Below, in pieces: positions 8,118 to 16,392 of a DNA stretch of 64,000 nt. This DNA is from Haloterrigena turkmenica DSM 5511 (GTDB lineage: Archaea > Halobacteriota > Halobacteria > Halobacteriales > Natrialbaceae), in assembly GCF_000025325.1 (NCBI RefSeq), contig NC_013743.1, positions 620,001 to 684,000 of the forward strand, given 5' to 3'. Under the pieces are notes generated by a model. It saw nothing but the letters and a program-made list of their open reading frames with translations. It ran no database searches and was not told the origin of the DNA. Numbering within the stretch: position 1 is the stretch's first letter; every line of letters begins with the position of its first letter. The translations under genes were made by a program, and so were the position numbers.

Positions 8118-9146
8118 TCAGCCCAGATCCTCGTCCCGCTCGGACTCCCGCAGGATGAACGGTCCCATCGCGAGCGTCCGCTTCGCGACGGTGGCGATCC
8201 GCAGGATGTAGACGATGAAGACGACGAACGGAGCGATCCCGATCACGAACCCCGCGCTGGTCAGCCAGACGAGGTTGTCGATGCCGAGGAACGTCCCCAG
8301 GAGCGCGGTCCCGTCGATGTACATCATCAACAGCGCCATCGCCGTAAGCGCGGGCACCGAGACGTACAGCAGCGCCCGCGAGAGGTTGATCAGCTCCCAC
8401 TGGAAGTACAGCGTCTTGAAGTGCTCGCGGGCCGGACCGAAGAACTTCAGGAGTTGGATCATCTCGTCGAGTTCGTCGTCTGCCTCCTCGGATAAGTCGT
8501 CACCGTGATCGGCGCGGAGCTTGCGCGCGTCGTAGATCTTCCGCGAGTAGTTGAAGTTGAGCGCGTTCCAGATCACGTCGAACGTGCCGAACTGGGCGTC
8601 CTCGAGGTCTTCCTTGACGACCTGTGCGTTCTCGACCGCGTCGTCGACGTAGTCGGCGACCTTCTCCTGAATCTCGTCGCCGTGGTCCTCGGACACCGTT
8701 CGCTCGAGGTCGTTCGCCTCTTCTTCGACGCCGTCGACGAGTTCGTAGAGGAACGCCGCGGGTTCCGGCGGGCTCACGTCCTCGTGCTCGAGCGAGTCCT
8801 CGATGTCGTGCCGGAAGTCCATCGCCTCCTGCATGCGCTCTCGCTGGTCGCCGACCGCGCCGAGTTCCTGGGAGAGCACTAGCTGGTTGATCGTGACGAC
8901 GATCGACGTCCCCGTGATGATCGCCCCGATGAACCCCGAGAAGATCCAGAAGGTCGCGTTGTGTTGTTCGACGAGTACACGGTGGGGCGCGAGCCCGAAC
9001 AGACTGGCCCCGACCAGTATGGCGAACACGGTCACTAGCACGGCCGCCGTGAAGAGCCAGCGGTTCAGCCGGAGCAACACCCACAGCCGTGGGCCGCCGA
9101 CGCCGGCCCGTTGACCCAACACGCCGCTCGAGTCCGAATCACTCAT
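8118..9146 (-). CDS. four-helix membrane protein, array paralogue B
   Basis: Same architecture as its neighbours: two helices near residues 30-50 and 70-95, a soluble helical domain, then two helices near 245-265 and 280-310. The block SQELGAVGDQRERMQEAMDF, the segment ALNFNYSRKIYDARKL and REHFKTLYFQWELINLSR are almost superimposable on paralogue A. The pair shares strand and is 81 bases apart, so A and B probably form one transcript with B first. The soluble domain is the most variable part, which suggests different partners or signals. Confidence 0.8.
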   Translation of the reverse strand: MSDSDSSGVLGQRAGVGGPRLWVLLRLNRWLFTAAVLVTVFAILVGASLFGLAPHRVLVEQHNATFWIFSGFIGAIITGTSIVVTINQLVLSQELGAVGDQRERMQEAMDFRHDIEDSLEHEDVSPPEPAAFLYELVDGVEEEANDLERTVSEDHGDEIQEKVADYVDDAVENAQVVKEDLEDAQFGTFDVIWNALNFNYSRKIYDARKLRADHGDDLSEEADDELDEMIQLLKFFGPAREHFKTLYFQWELINLSRALLYVSVPALTAMALLMMYIDGTALLGTFLGIDNLVWLTSAGFVIGIAPFVVFIVYILRIATVAKRTLAMGPFILRESERDEDLG

Positions 9147-9293
9147 TGCCTGCCCGAAGGGACCACGGCGGCGGGTAAAAGAATCATCCGGGCGAAAGCA
9201 ACCCCGACGTCGACGACGGCACTTCGCTCACCCGGAAGAGACGACCGCTGACGGCCAAAGGCTTGTAGGCGGGGCCATGGTACGACCGCTCCC

Positions 9294-10346
9294 ATGAGCG
9301 AGTCCGGCGAGAGCGCGAGCGAGGAGACGTCGAACACGATGGTCGACCGCGTTCACGGCGGCCGACCGATGCTGTGGTTCCTGGTCGAAGGAAACCGCGT
9401 TCTCGTCGCCGCCCTGATGCTCGCCGTTTCCTACACAATCCTCGTCGTTCTCGGCACGTTCGGCCCCGGCTCCATTTCGAAGCTGTTCGATCCCGCGCCG
9501 ATCGCCTCGACGTTCACCCCGACGATCATCGGGATCATCATGGGCGTCACGCTCGTGTTGACGTTCAACCAGTTCGTCCTCGCCGAGGAACTCGGCCCCG
9601 TCGGCGATCAGCGCGAGCGCATGGTCGGTGCGATGGAGTTCCGTCGGGACACCGAAGACGCCGTCGATCGGACGACTAGCCCCCCCGAACCCTCCGCATT
9701 CCTCCGCGGCCTCGTCGAAGCGACCGGGAACCGGGCCGCGGAACTCATCGACGCGCTCGAGTCCGATCCCGACCTCGACGAGGCGGTTCGCGAGGACGTC
9801 CGCGAGTACGCCGAGGGGATCGCCGCCGACGCCGAGCGGGTCGCCGCCGACCTCGAGGGCAAACAGTTCGGTCGGTTCGAGGTCGTCAAGGCCGCGCTGG
9901 AGTACAACTACTCCTGGAAGATCTACATCGGCAACCGGGTTCGGAACCGCCACGAGGAGGCGCTTCCCGACACCATCGACGAGCGACTCGAGGAGTTACT
10001 CGAGGTGCTCGGCTTCTTCGGACCCGCCCGCGAACACTTCAAGACGCTGTACTTTCGGTGGGAGATCATCACCCTCTCGCGGTCGCTGGCTTACCTCGCC
10101 CTACCAGCGCTGGCGGTTTCGGCGTACATGATCCTCGTATTCGAGGTGGGTGACGTGGCCGGGGTGATTGCGGGGTTCGATCAGGGACTGTTGTTCGTCG
10201 GCCTCGCCTTCGCCGTCGGCGTGATGCCCTTCGCGATCTTTCTGTCGTACATCCTCCGGGTCGTCACCGTCGCGAAGTGGACGCTCGCGATCGGCCCGTT
10301 CATCCTCCGGGAGACCGATCGGGGAGAGGACATCGGCTGGGAGTAG
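9294..10346 (+). CDS. four-helix membrane protein, array paralogue C
   Basis: This 350-residue member is transcribed away from A and B. It has the shared blocks LAEELGPVGDQRER, ALEYNYSWKIYIGNR, REHFKTLYFRWEIITLSR and YILRVVTVAKWTLAIGPFIL. The helix order is as in the others. The 147 bases between it and paralogue B must hold both divergent promoters. Its stop codon directly abuts the stop of paralogue D on the other strand, with no base between them, so the two 3' ends must overlap as RNA. Confidence 0.8.
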   Translation: MSESGESASEETSNTMVDRVHGGRPMLWFLVEGNRVLVAALMLAVSYTILVVLGTFGPGSISKLFDPAPIASTFTPTIIGIIMGVTLVLTFNQFVLAEELGPVGDQRERMVGAMEFRRDTEDAVDRTTSPPEPSAFLRGLVEATGNRAAELIDALESDPDLDEAVREDVREYAEGIAADAERVAADLEGKQFGRFEVVKAALEYNYSWKIYIGNRVRNRHEEALPDTIDERLEELLEVLGFFGPAREHFKTLYFRWEIITLSRSLAYLALPALAVSAYMILVFEVGDVAGVIAGFDQGLLFVGLAFAVGVMPFAIFLSYILRVVTVAKWTLAIGPFILRETDRGEDIGWE

Positions 10347-11396
10347 TCAGGAGTCTTCGCCGTATTCTACGTGGAAGGGGCCCTCGTCGGGATCCTTCTG
10401 GGGGACCATCGGACCGACCGAGGCAGTTCGGCGCGTGACGGTCGCGGTCCGGAGGATGTAGGAGACGAGGAGGGACAGCGGTGAGAGGCCGACAATGATC
10501 AGTCCGGTGGTGATGAACGGGAGCACGGCGACGCTGACGCTCGGTCCCGCGAAGTCGCCGTACAGGAGGCCGATCAGGATCGCGGACAGGATCGACGGCA
10601 CGCCCCAGTAGATCGTGAGCTGGGAGAATCGGGTGAGTTCCCGCTGCAGGTAGGTCGTCTTGAGCTGTTCGCGGGCCACGCCGAACAGCTTCAGGGAGTC
10701 GATCAGCTCGTCGAGACGCTCCGACGCCGTCGGCGACAGTTCGTCGCCGTACTCGCCGCGCAGGTGTGTGCCCACGTGTAGGTGCCACGCCTCGTCGTAG
10801 TTGATCGCCGCGGAGATGGCCGTGAACGAGCCGAACTCGCCCTCTTCGAGAACCTCGTCGACGCGTCCGGTCCGCTTCTGGACCGCGTTTGTGTACCGCG
10901 TAATCGGCTCGCGGACCTCGTCGTCGCTATTTTCGACCGCGTCGGCGAGGTCGGCGGCGTCGTGACGGATCGATTCGACGAGCAACTCGAGGATCCGCGT
11001 CGGCGTGGCCGGGCTCGCCGGAACCATCGCGGTCGTCGCGACCTTCCGCCGGAAGTCGATGACGCCCTCGAGGCGGTCTCGCGCTCTACCGGCCGCGCTG
11101 AACTCTTGAGAGAGGATGAGCTGGTTGACCGAAACGACTAGCGTTACCAGCGAGAACGTGCCCGCGATCATGCCGCTTGCGACGCGCGTGACGGAGTTGG
11201 GATTCGTAAACGAGATGATGCCGAGCCAGCGGAGAACGACCAGTAGCGCGAGGATGACGCCCGACAGGAGCACCGCGACCGCCACGCGGTCCCCCTCGAC
11301 GACGAACCACTCTCTGAATCCAGCCAGTACGCTCGACTGCTCCCCGACGTTTGCCCCGAAGGACTCGAGCGTCTCGTCGGTCTCAGAGGGACTCAT
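10347..11396 (-). CDS. four-helix membrane protein, array paralogue D (divergent)
   Basis: I start the protein at the internal ATG that gives MSPSETDETLESF. This makes 349 residues, equal to the paralogues, and drops an unlikely Cys-rich extension in the upstream frame. It is the most diverged member: SQEFSAAGRARDRLEGVIDF replaces SQELGAV.DQRER, REQLKTTYLQRELTRFSQ replaces REHFKTLYFQWELINLSR, and ILRTATVTRRTASVGPMV ends the last helix. The helix topology is kept, so function is probably related but specialised. Confidence 0.78.
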   Translation of the reverse strand: MSPSETDETLESFGANVGEQSSVLAGFREWFVVEGDRVAVAVLLSGVILALLVVLRWLGIISFTNPNSVTRVASGMIAGTFSLVTLVVSVNQLILSQEFSAAGRARDRLEGVIDFRRKVATTAMVPASPATPTRILELLVESIRHDAADLADAVENSDDEVREPITRYTNAVQKRTGRVDEVLEEGEFGSFTAISAAINYDEAWHLHVGTHLRGEYGDELSPTASERLDELIDSLKLFGVAREQLKTTYLQRELTRFSQLTIYWGVPSILSAILIGLLYGDFAGPSVSVAVLPFITTGLIIVGLSPLSLLVSYILRTATVTRRTASVGPMVPQKDPDEGPFHVEYGEDS

Positions 11397-11646
11397 GGCG
11401 ACACGTTCCACGGACCCGACAATAAGGGCCTGCATTGCACACTGCTCGCAGCCCCACCGGACCACAGCGGAGTCGACGGGAGCGCCGGTCGTCCCGACGA
11501 ACAGTCAGGACGCTCGATACTCGGCCGTTCGCGAGCGCTCGGAAACTGCCGCTTCAGGGCCTACACTGAAATGCGTCGACAGTGTCGGTCCGATACATGC
11601 TCGGTGACGGAACTTACGCCCTGCTGGCGAGGGTGGTGCGACGGCG

Positions 11647-12156
11647 ATGACCCGACCGGAGTCGACGAGCCGACGCCGACTTCTCGCGGCGGTCGGCGCG
11701 GGCGTCTCGGCCGCGGTCGCCGGTTGTACCGGCAGCGGGGGCCTCGGCGGCGAACCCTCCTACGAGGACGGCAACGGCGTCGAGATAAACGCCAGCAACG
11801 TCTCCAACCGGACGACGTCGGAGATGTCCACGGCGGCCGCGCTCGCCAACCAGCAGCCGTCCCAGTCCGTGACGCCGCTGGATCCCCTCTCCGTAACCGA
11901 CCACCAGTTCGTCGTCGAGGGAGGCTATCTCGGCTCGACCGTGCAGGGAACCGTCGAGAACACGGGCAGCGATCGGATCCAGATCGTCGAAGTGCGAACC
12001 CGGATCTACGACGACGCCGGCAACCTGCTCGGCCGCTATCTCGCGACCACCGGCGATCTCGACGGGGGCGAGACCTGGGAGTTCCAGGTGATCGTCCTCG
12101 AGGCGCCGTCGGACGTCGCCGCCTACGACATCGCCGTGCTGGGAACACCGTCCTAA
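11647..12156 (+). CDS. Tat lipoprotein with FxLYD domain
   Basis: The leader has SRRRLLAAVGAGVSAAVAGC: twin arginines, a hydrophobic stretch and a lipobox ending in Cys, so the 169-residue protein should be lipid-anchored outside the cell. After an Asn/Thr/Ser-rich spacer, the C-terminal 90 residues match the FxLYD beta-sandwich: VQGTVENTGSDRIQIVEVRTRIYDDAGNLLGRY, then GDLDGGETWEFQVI. This domain is common on haloarchaeal surface lipoproteins; no enzyme activity is known for it. It stands alone between convergent genes. Confidence 0.82.
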   Translation: MTRPESTSRRRLLAAVGAGVSAAVAGCTGSGGLGGEPSYEDGNGVEINASNVSNRTTSEMSTAAALANQQPSQSVTPLDPLSVTDHQFVVEGGYLGSTVQGTVENTGSDRIQIVEVRTRIYDDAGNLLGRYLATTGDLDGGETWEFQVIVLEAPSDVAAYDIAVLGTPS

Positions 12157-12192
12157 CGGCCCCACCTCGTCGATCGGACGGACTGACCGCCG

Positions 12193-12552
12193 TCAGCCGG
12201 ACTCCTCGAGGAGTTCGTCGGCGACGCCCTCGGTGACGAGTTCGAAGGCGATATCGAGCGCGTACGCGGGACGTCCTTTTCCGGTCGGCGACGTCTCTTC
12301 GGTTTCGACTTCCTCGACGAACCCCTCGTCCTCGAGTCGGTAGAGCGACCGCATCACGTCCGCCTCGGTGAGCGTCCCGATGACGCCCACGTCGACGCCC
12401 TCGAGTTGAGTCCTACAGACGCGTCGCAGTTCGTGGGTCTGGACGGGCGTCTCGCCGCGCCGGTGCAGTTCGGCGACGCCGAGTAAGACGACCTGATTGG
12501 TCAGCGAAATTTCGTCGAACGCGTCCATATTCGTCTCCGTATCCGTGCCCAT
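12193..12552 (-). CDS. winged-helix protein resembling the Orc1/Cdc6 C-terminal domain
   Basis: The 119-residue protein is a stand-alone winged helix. The order LTNQVVLLGVAELHRRGETPVQTHELRRVCR, then LTEADVMRSLYRLEDEGFVEEV, and a GKGRPAYALDIAF wing closely follow the C-terminal DNA-binding domain of archaeal Orc1/Cdc6 initiators, without the AAA+ part. It might regulate transcription or be an initiator domain that has become independent. The gene sits just after pspA on the same strand, with a gap of about 120 bases. Confidence 0.7.
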   Translation of the reverse strand: MGTDTETNMDAFDEISLTNQVVLLGVAELHRRGETPVQTHELRRVCRTQLEGVDVGVIGTLTEADVMRSLYRLEDEGFVEEVETEETSPTGKGRPAYALDIAFELVTEGVADELLEESG

Positions 12553-12670
12553 ACTCAGGGTTCAACGTCGACTGTGGTAGTCGTTGCCCCACTATCCACT
12601 GCGAGAAAACGATCGCGCGGTCTCCGACACGAACCGGTCGCCGCCTGCTTCGCTATCTTCGCCGGCGAAC

Positions 12671-13510
12671 TCAGGCGTTCTCCTCGTCTTGGAGCTCCGC
12701 GAGTTCGGCCTCGACTTCGCTGTCGTCGACCTCCGCTTCCATGTCCTCGATGTCCTCCTCGACGGCCTCGCTCTCGACGTCGCCGGCCGGTTCGGCGTCG
12801 GTCTCGCCGCCGCCCTCTCCCATCTCGGATTTCAGCGTCTCGAGTTCGGCTTCGACGCCGCTGTCGGTCTCCAGCTGCTCGAGTTCGCGGTCGATGTCGT
12901 CCTTGTCCGAGAGGACGTCCTCGAACGCGCCGGACTCCTGGAGCTCGTCCATGGCGGCGGCGCGAGCTTCCATGTCCTCGGTCTTCTCCTCGGCGCGCTC
13001 GATGGCGCGACCGACGTCCTCGAACTCCTCGCCCGTGGCCGTCACCGCCTCCGAGACCTGCGAACTCGCCTTCGCGGCCTCGTGGCGGGCCTTCATCGTC
13101 TCCTTCTTGGTCCGGAACTCCTCGATGCGGCTCTGAAGCGTGTTCTTCTGCTCGATCAGCTTGTCCTGTTGCTGCTGGAGATCGGAGATCTGGCGCTCCA
13201 GATCCTCGATCTGGTTCATCTTCGTCTTCTTCTTCTCGAGTGCGCGCCGCGCCAGATCCTCCCGGCCCTGCTGGACCGCGGTCCGGGCCTGATCGTTGTG
13301 TTTGTCGACGTTCTCCTCGAGGCGCCGTTTCTGCATCTCGAGGCGCTTTTTCTGCGTGGTCAGATCCGCGATGCCCCGTTTGACCTGCTGGAGCTGGTCG
13401 CGCATCTGCTCGTAGGAGTAGTCGAGCGTCTCCGTCGGATCCTCGGCGCGGTTGAGCACCGAGTTGAGCTTCGACCGGATGATGTAGGAGGTCCGAGAGA
13501 GGATGCCCAT
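12671..13510 (-). CDS. PspA/IM30 family membrane-stress protein
   Basis: The 279-residue protein starts MGILSRTSYIIRSKLNSVLNRAEDP, the amphipathic N-terminal helix typical of PspA/Vipp1. A long coiled coil follows (QQVKRGIADLTTQKKRLEMQ and DLERQISDLQQQQDKLIEQK), then a Glu/Asp-rich tail. PspA proteins are ESCRT-III relatives that bind and stabilise membranes under stress. The acidic C-terminal extension of about 60 residues is longer than in the bacterial protein, which is common in haloarchaea. Its position next to the four-helix membrane-protein array may be meaningful. Confidence 0.9.
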   Translation of the reverse strand: MGILSRTSYIIRSKLNSVLNRAEDPTETLDYSYEQMRDQLQQVKRGIADLTTQKKRLEMQKRRLEENVDKHNDQARTAVQQGREDLARRALEKKKTKMNQIEDLERQISDLQQQQDKLIEQKNTLQSRIEEFRTKKETMKARHEAAKASSQVSEAVTATGEEFEDVGRAIERAEEKTEDMEARAAAMDELQESGAFEDVLSDKDDIDRELEQLETDSGVEAELETLKSEMGEGGGETDAEPAGDVESEAVEEDIEDMEAEVDDSEVEAELAELQDEENA

Positions 13511-13668
13511 AGTCGTACGTATCGCTCGCCGCCCTTAAAAACATCACATCGTCAACAGTCTGCGATGAACGCGGTTGGCCCGACGGCGCTCGCGGAGAGC
13601 AGTTGCCGCGCGTCGCGATCGTGCTCGCCGATCGATCCACGAGACCGCAGCCGTCGGTCTCGATATCG

Positions 13669-14088
13669 CTACCGGTCGATCTCGACCGACCGAACCGCGA
13701 ACGCCCCGTCGATGACGACCGTCGCCGTTCCCTCGTCCCCGTCGACCTCGAGCGCGATTCGATCGGGATTCCAGGATTCGACGCGCGGCGTCGGCGTCGG
13801 CAACTCCCAGCCGTAGCGCTCGATTCCGTTCCTCGGAAACGGATCGGTGAAGCCGATCCACTCGTCGCAGACCGCGCAGTCGACGTTCGCGAACCCCCGT
13901 TCGTACCGCAGGACTGGTGCCGCTCCGCAGCGGGGACACGCCGACTCGATCTCGGCGGGCTCGTACTCGAGCCGATCGGTCGGCCGGTGTGCGAGCGCGG
14001 CCCGGGAGTTTCTGGCGGCGCGTTGACGGCGACTCCGAACGGGGTGGGAGCGCTCGCCGTGGCCGTCGACCGCGGACGCGGACCTTGA
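13669..14088 (-). pseudogene. headless zinc-ribbon protein fragment
   Basis: The minus-strand frame ending in the TAG at 13669 encodes a convincing protein tail: LEYEPAEIESACPRCGAAP, then NVDCAVCDEWIGFTDPF (a CxxC...CxxC zinc ribbon), then an acidic beta-rich end (IALEVDGDEGTATVVIDGAF). The open frame runs back to a TAA at 14089-14091 but has no ATG, GTG or TTG before the zinc ribbon. In haloarchaea such ribbons often follow an N-terminal helix-turn-helix in ArsR-like regulators. That half is missing here, replaced by the divergent hydrolase, so I call it a truncated gene. Confidence 0.55.
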
Positions 14089-14114
14089 TTACCGAACGCG
14101 GCGAATGGCCGCCC

Positions 14115-14750
14115 ATGAGCGACGTGCTGATTCCCGGGGGCCGCGACGTCCGCGGGACGCTCGCGGAGCCGATCGACGACCCGGACGCGATCGTCGTCGC
14201 CGCGCCGCCCCACCCCCAACACAGCGGTTCGCGCAGCGATCCACGGCTTACGGCGGTCGCGGAGTCGCTTCGCGAATCGGACATCGCCTGTCTGCGGTTC
14301 GACTACGGCGCGTGGGACGAGGGTTACGGCGAGCGCGAGGACGTGCGAAACGCCGTCCGCTGGGCGCGCGAGGAGTACGGCCGCGGCGACGGAACCGCGG
14401 ACGGAGACGACCGCCCCGTCGGCGTCTTCGGCTACAGTTTCGGCGCGTCGCTGGCGCTGCTCGCGGCGGCGGACGTCGACCCCGACGCCGTCGCCGCTCT
14501 CGCACCGACGGCGCGGCTGGCCGACGATCTCGACGCGGTCGACGCGCTCGAGTCTCTCGAGCTACCGGTCTGCGTCCTGTACGGCGAGCGGGACGAGACC
14601 GTCGACTGGGAGCCGGTGGTCGACCGCGCTCGCGAGCGCGGCGACGCGGTCACCGCGCTGGCGGGCGACCACTTCTTCCTCGGGACACACGGCGATATCG
14701 GCGACGAGGTGGCGGGGTTCTTCGAGAAGGCGTTGCTCGAGTCGGCCTGA
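14115..14750 (+). CDS. alpha/beta hydrolase (dienelactone-hydrolase/KANL3-Tex30-like)
   Basis: I start at the ATG giving MSDVLIPGGRDVRG, which makes 211 residues; the open frame upstream is antisense to the zinc-ribbon fragment. The fold markers are in order: IVVAAPPHPQHSG (oxyanion region), CLRFDYGAWDEGYG, the nucleophile elbow GVFGYSFGASLALL (Ser), the acid in YGERDETVDW and the catalytic His in AGDHFFLG. This class of small serine hydrolases acts on esters or acylated substrates; the substrate is unknown. It has no clear operon partner. Confidence 0.85.
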   Translation: MSDVLIPGGRDVRGTLAEPIDDPDAIVVAAPPHPQHSGSRSDPRLTAVAESLRESDIACLRFDYGAWDEGYGEREDVRNAVRWAREEYGRGDGTADGDDRPVGVFGYSFGASLALLAAADVDPDAVAALAPTARLADDLDAVDALESLELPVCVLYGERDETVDWEPVVDRARERGDAVTALAGDHFFLGTHGDIGDEVAGFFEKALLESA

Positions 14751-14782
14751 TAGTAGCGATAGCGTCGGTAGAACGGAGCGTC

Positions 14783-14834
14783 CTGCTCTCGTGGATACTG
14801 GGGATCGCCACGCCCTCCCCAGCCGATTCACTCG
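14783..14834 (+). repeat. dispersed repeat, copy 1
   Basis: This block of about 52 bases runs ctgctctcgtgg...cgattcactcg. It matches 58532-58582 with one indel and scattered changes, and both copies hold a small stem (here ctgggga / tccccag). Both lie between genes. Confidence 0.6.
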
Positions 14835-14899
14835 TTCCCGCCGTCTGCTCACGGGCGCGAAGCGCCCTCTGCTCACGGCCGCCGGCCGTTCGCATGGTA

Positions 14900-14920
14900 T
14901 GCGAGACCGGAGGTCTCGCA
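14900..14920. repeat. inverted repeat, 9-bp stem with 3-base loop
   Basis: The arms tgcgagacc and ggtctcgca pair perfectly around gga. A second hairpin of similar design follows 13 bases later. Confidence 0.7.
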
Positions 14921-14933
14921 CTATTCGCACGGT

Positions 14934-14956
14934 ACGCGGGACCAGAGGTCCCGCGT
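14934..14956. repeat. inverted repeat, 10-bp stem with 3-base loop
   Basis: The arms acgcgggacc and ggtcccgcgt pair perfectly around aga. It has the same layout as the hairpin at 14900 but different arm sequence, as if selection or copying preserved the structure. Confidence 0.7.
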
Positions 14957-15208
14957 CAGTCACTCGTTCATCCACTGTCAGTGCAAGCTCTGACAAGCCT
15001 TCGTTCACTTTGTTCACGAAGACCTCGCACGAGTTCGGCGGCCGCCCTCACCGTCGTTCGGACGGCCTCGCTCACGGCTCGCTTCGCTCTCCGTTCGCTC
15101 TCGAGGCGCTCCCCGCGGTCGCGCCTCGCCGACAGCGCGCGCCATCGGCCGCCGGACGTTCGATATTCTTGCAGCGCCGTTATTGGCCTGCTGGCAGTAG
15201 GAGGAACG

Positions 15209-15262
15209 ATGAGGAATCGGCACCGAGACGAACTCGATCAGCGCGTTCGCTGTGACCGATGA
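15209..15262 (+). other. 17-codon mini-ORF overlapping the FRG gene start
   Basis: A perfect Shine-Dalgarno core (aggagg, 15199-15204) lies four bases before an ATG. The short frame reads MRNRHRDELDQRVRCDR and stops at a TGA that overlaps the ATG of the FRG gene (ATGA). If translated, it would couple translation of the FRG protein to that of a basic leader peptide. Such overlaps also arise by chance in G/C-rich DNA. Confidence 0.35.
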
Positions 15263-16158
15263 CCGACGAGACGGTCTCCCAGTCCACCGTCCGGGCCGAA
15301 TCGTGGGCGGAGCTGCAGGAACTGGTCACCGCGGAGATGTGGATGCCCGACATCGCTCGACACCGCTCTCCGTTCGTGTTCCGGGGGGTCCCCTTCCGGG
15401 ACCACACCCTCGAGACCTCGATCAAGCGGTTCGTCGGCGACTCGGGCGAGTGGAAACTCGAGTCGCTGCTGTTGCGGAACTTCCACCAGTACGCGGTCAA
15501 CGAGATCGAGGAGTTCGAGTCGGTCTGGCACCTGCTCTCGATCGCCGAACACTACGGCCTGCCGACCCGGCTGCTGGACTGGTCGTTCTCGCCACTGGTC
15601 GCGACCTACTTCGCGGTCCGGGACGGCGACACCGCCCACGACGGCGCGGTCTGGTCGGTCGACTACCGACAGCTCCACGATACGCTGCCCGAGCACTACA
15701 ACCGCGTCTTAGAGCGGACCGAGACGGACATGCTCGACGTGCATCTGCTCTCGAACGCGACCCTCGAGTCCGACGCGGAGACGGCCGACGCCGCTGACGG
15801 GGCGATGCGCGACCTGAACGACGTCTCCCGGCTGGACGACCTCTGGAGCGAGCGCTGGGGCGTCGACGCCGACGAGGCGGTCGACGACCAGTACGTCGTC
15901 TTCTTCCGGCCGCCGGCGATCGACGACCGCATCGCCAACCAGTCGGCCGTCTTCTCGTTCCAGTCGGACCCCCGACTCGCCCTCGATCGCTGGCTCGAGG
16001 AGCGCCCGGACTGCTACCGGAAGATCGTGATCCCGGGCGAGCGCAAACTCGAGTTCCGAGACAAACTCGACCAGATGAACGTCAACCACCGGACGCTGTT
16101 TCCCGACCTCGAGGGACTGACGACCTGGCTCAAGCAGTACTATCAGCCACAGGAGTGA
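15259..16158 (+). CDS. FRG-domain protein
   Basis: The 299-residue protein carries the FRG domain (named for a Phe-Arg-Gly motif): PFVFRGVPFRDHTLETSIKRF near residue 34, followed by the diagnostic WHLLSIAEHYGLPTRLLDWS and SPLVATYFAV near 95-125. A C-terminal half with DDQYVVFFRPPAIDDRIANQ, SAVFSFQSDPR and YRKIVIPGERK matches the rest of the family. FRG proteins occur in bacteria, archaea and phages and are often near mobile or defence genes; their biochemistry is not settled. The gene follows a repeat-rich spacer and a possible coupled mini-ORF, and its product is soluble with no signal peptide. Confidence 0.85.
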   Translation: MTDETVSQSTVRAESWAELQELVTAEMWMPDIARHRSPFVFRGVPFRDHTLETSIKRFVGDSGEWKLESLLLRNFHQYAVNEIEEFESVWHLLSIAEHYGLPTRLLDWSFSPLVATYFAVRDGDTAHDGAVWSVDYRQLHDTLPEHYNRVLERTETDMLDVHLLSNATLESDAETADAADGAMRDLNDVSRLDDLWSERWGVDADEAVDDQYVVFFRPPAIDDRIANQSAVFSFQSDPRLALDRWLEERPDCYRKIVIPGERKLEFRDKLDQMNVNHRTLFPDLEGLTTWLKQYYQPQE

Positions 16159-16360
16159 GTGGTGCGGCGGATCGGTTCGGCGACGCGGTCTCGAGCCGCC
16201 GTCGATCGCCGTATCTGACACTTTCGAGCCGTACGCGTACCGAAATCTGGAGAAACTGTCGCGTACAGTGTTCTTCGACACGATATCTGTCGACACTAAC
16301 TCTCGAGACGGACTCTTGCGATATCTGGAACCATCTTCTGAGTCGTATCTGCAATATTAC

Positions 16361-16370
16361 TATTTTATAT
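16361..16370 (+). promoter_or_regulatory. TATA box for the CAP-domain gene
   Basis: The stretch tattttatat is centred 27 bases before the ATG at 16393, which predicts a leaderless transcript. The whole 16.31-16.39 kb stretch is AT-rich, unlike its surroundings. Confidence 0.6.
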
Positions 16371-16392
16371 CCTGTAGCGAAATATATCGCGG

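Larger units (their letters stand above)
14751..15170. other. gene-free, repeat- and hairpin-rich spacer
   Basis: No convincing gene lies here. The stretch is dense in ttcgctcac/cgttcactc-type motifs and inverted repeats, and it begins with one copy of a dispersed element found again at 58.5 kb. Two strong hairpins follow (14900-14920 and 14934-14956), and a weaker one reads cttcgt...acgaag near 15000. It looks like an old non-autonomous repeat or an accumulation of palindromic units. Confidence 0.6.

Noticed and set aside
12555-14222. Long minus-strand open frame of 555 codons
   Set aside because: It is antisense or out of frame to pspA and the zinc-ribbon tail, and its product is Arg/Ser/Pro-rich low complexity, as expected of a shadow in G/C-rich DNA.
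14900-14956. Paired hairpins as a CRISPR-like repeat
   Set aside because: The arms differ in sequence and there are only two; they are independent inverted repeats.
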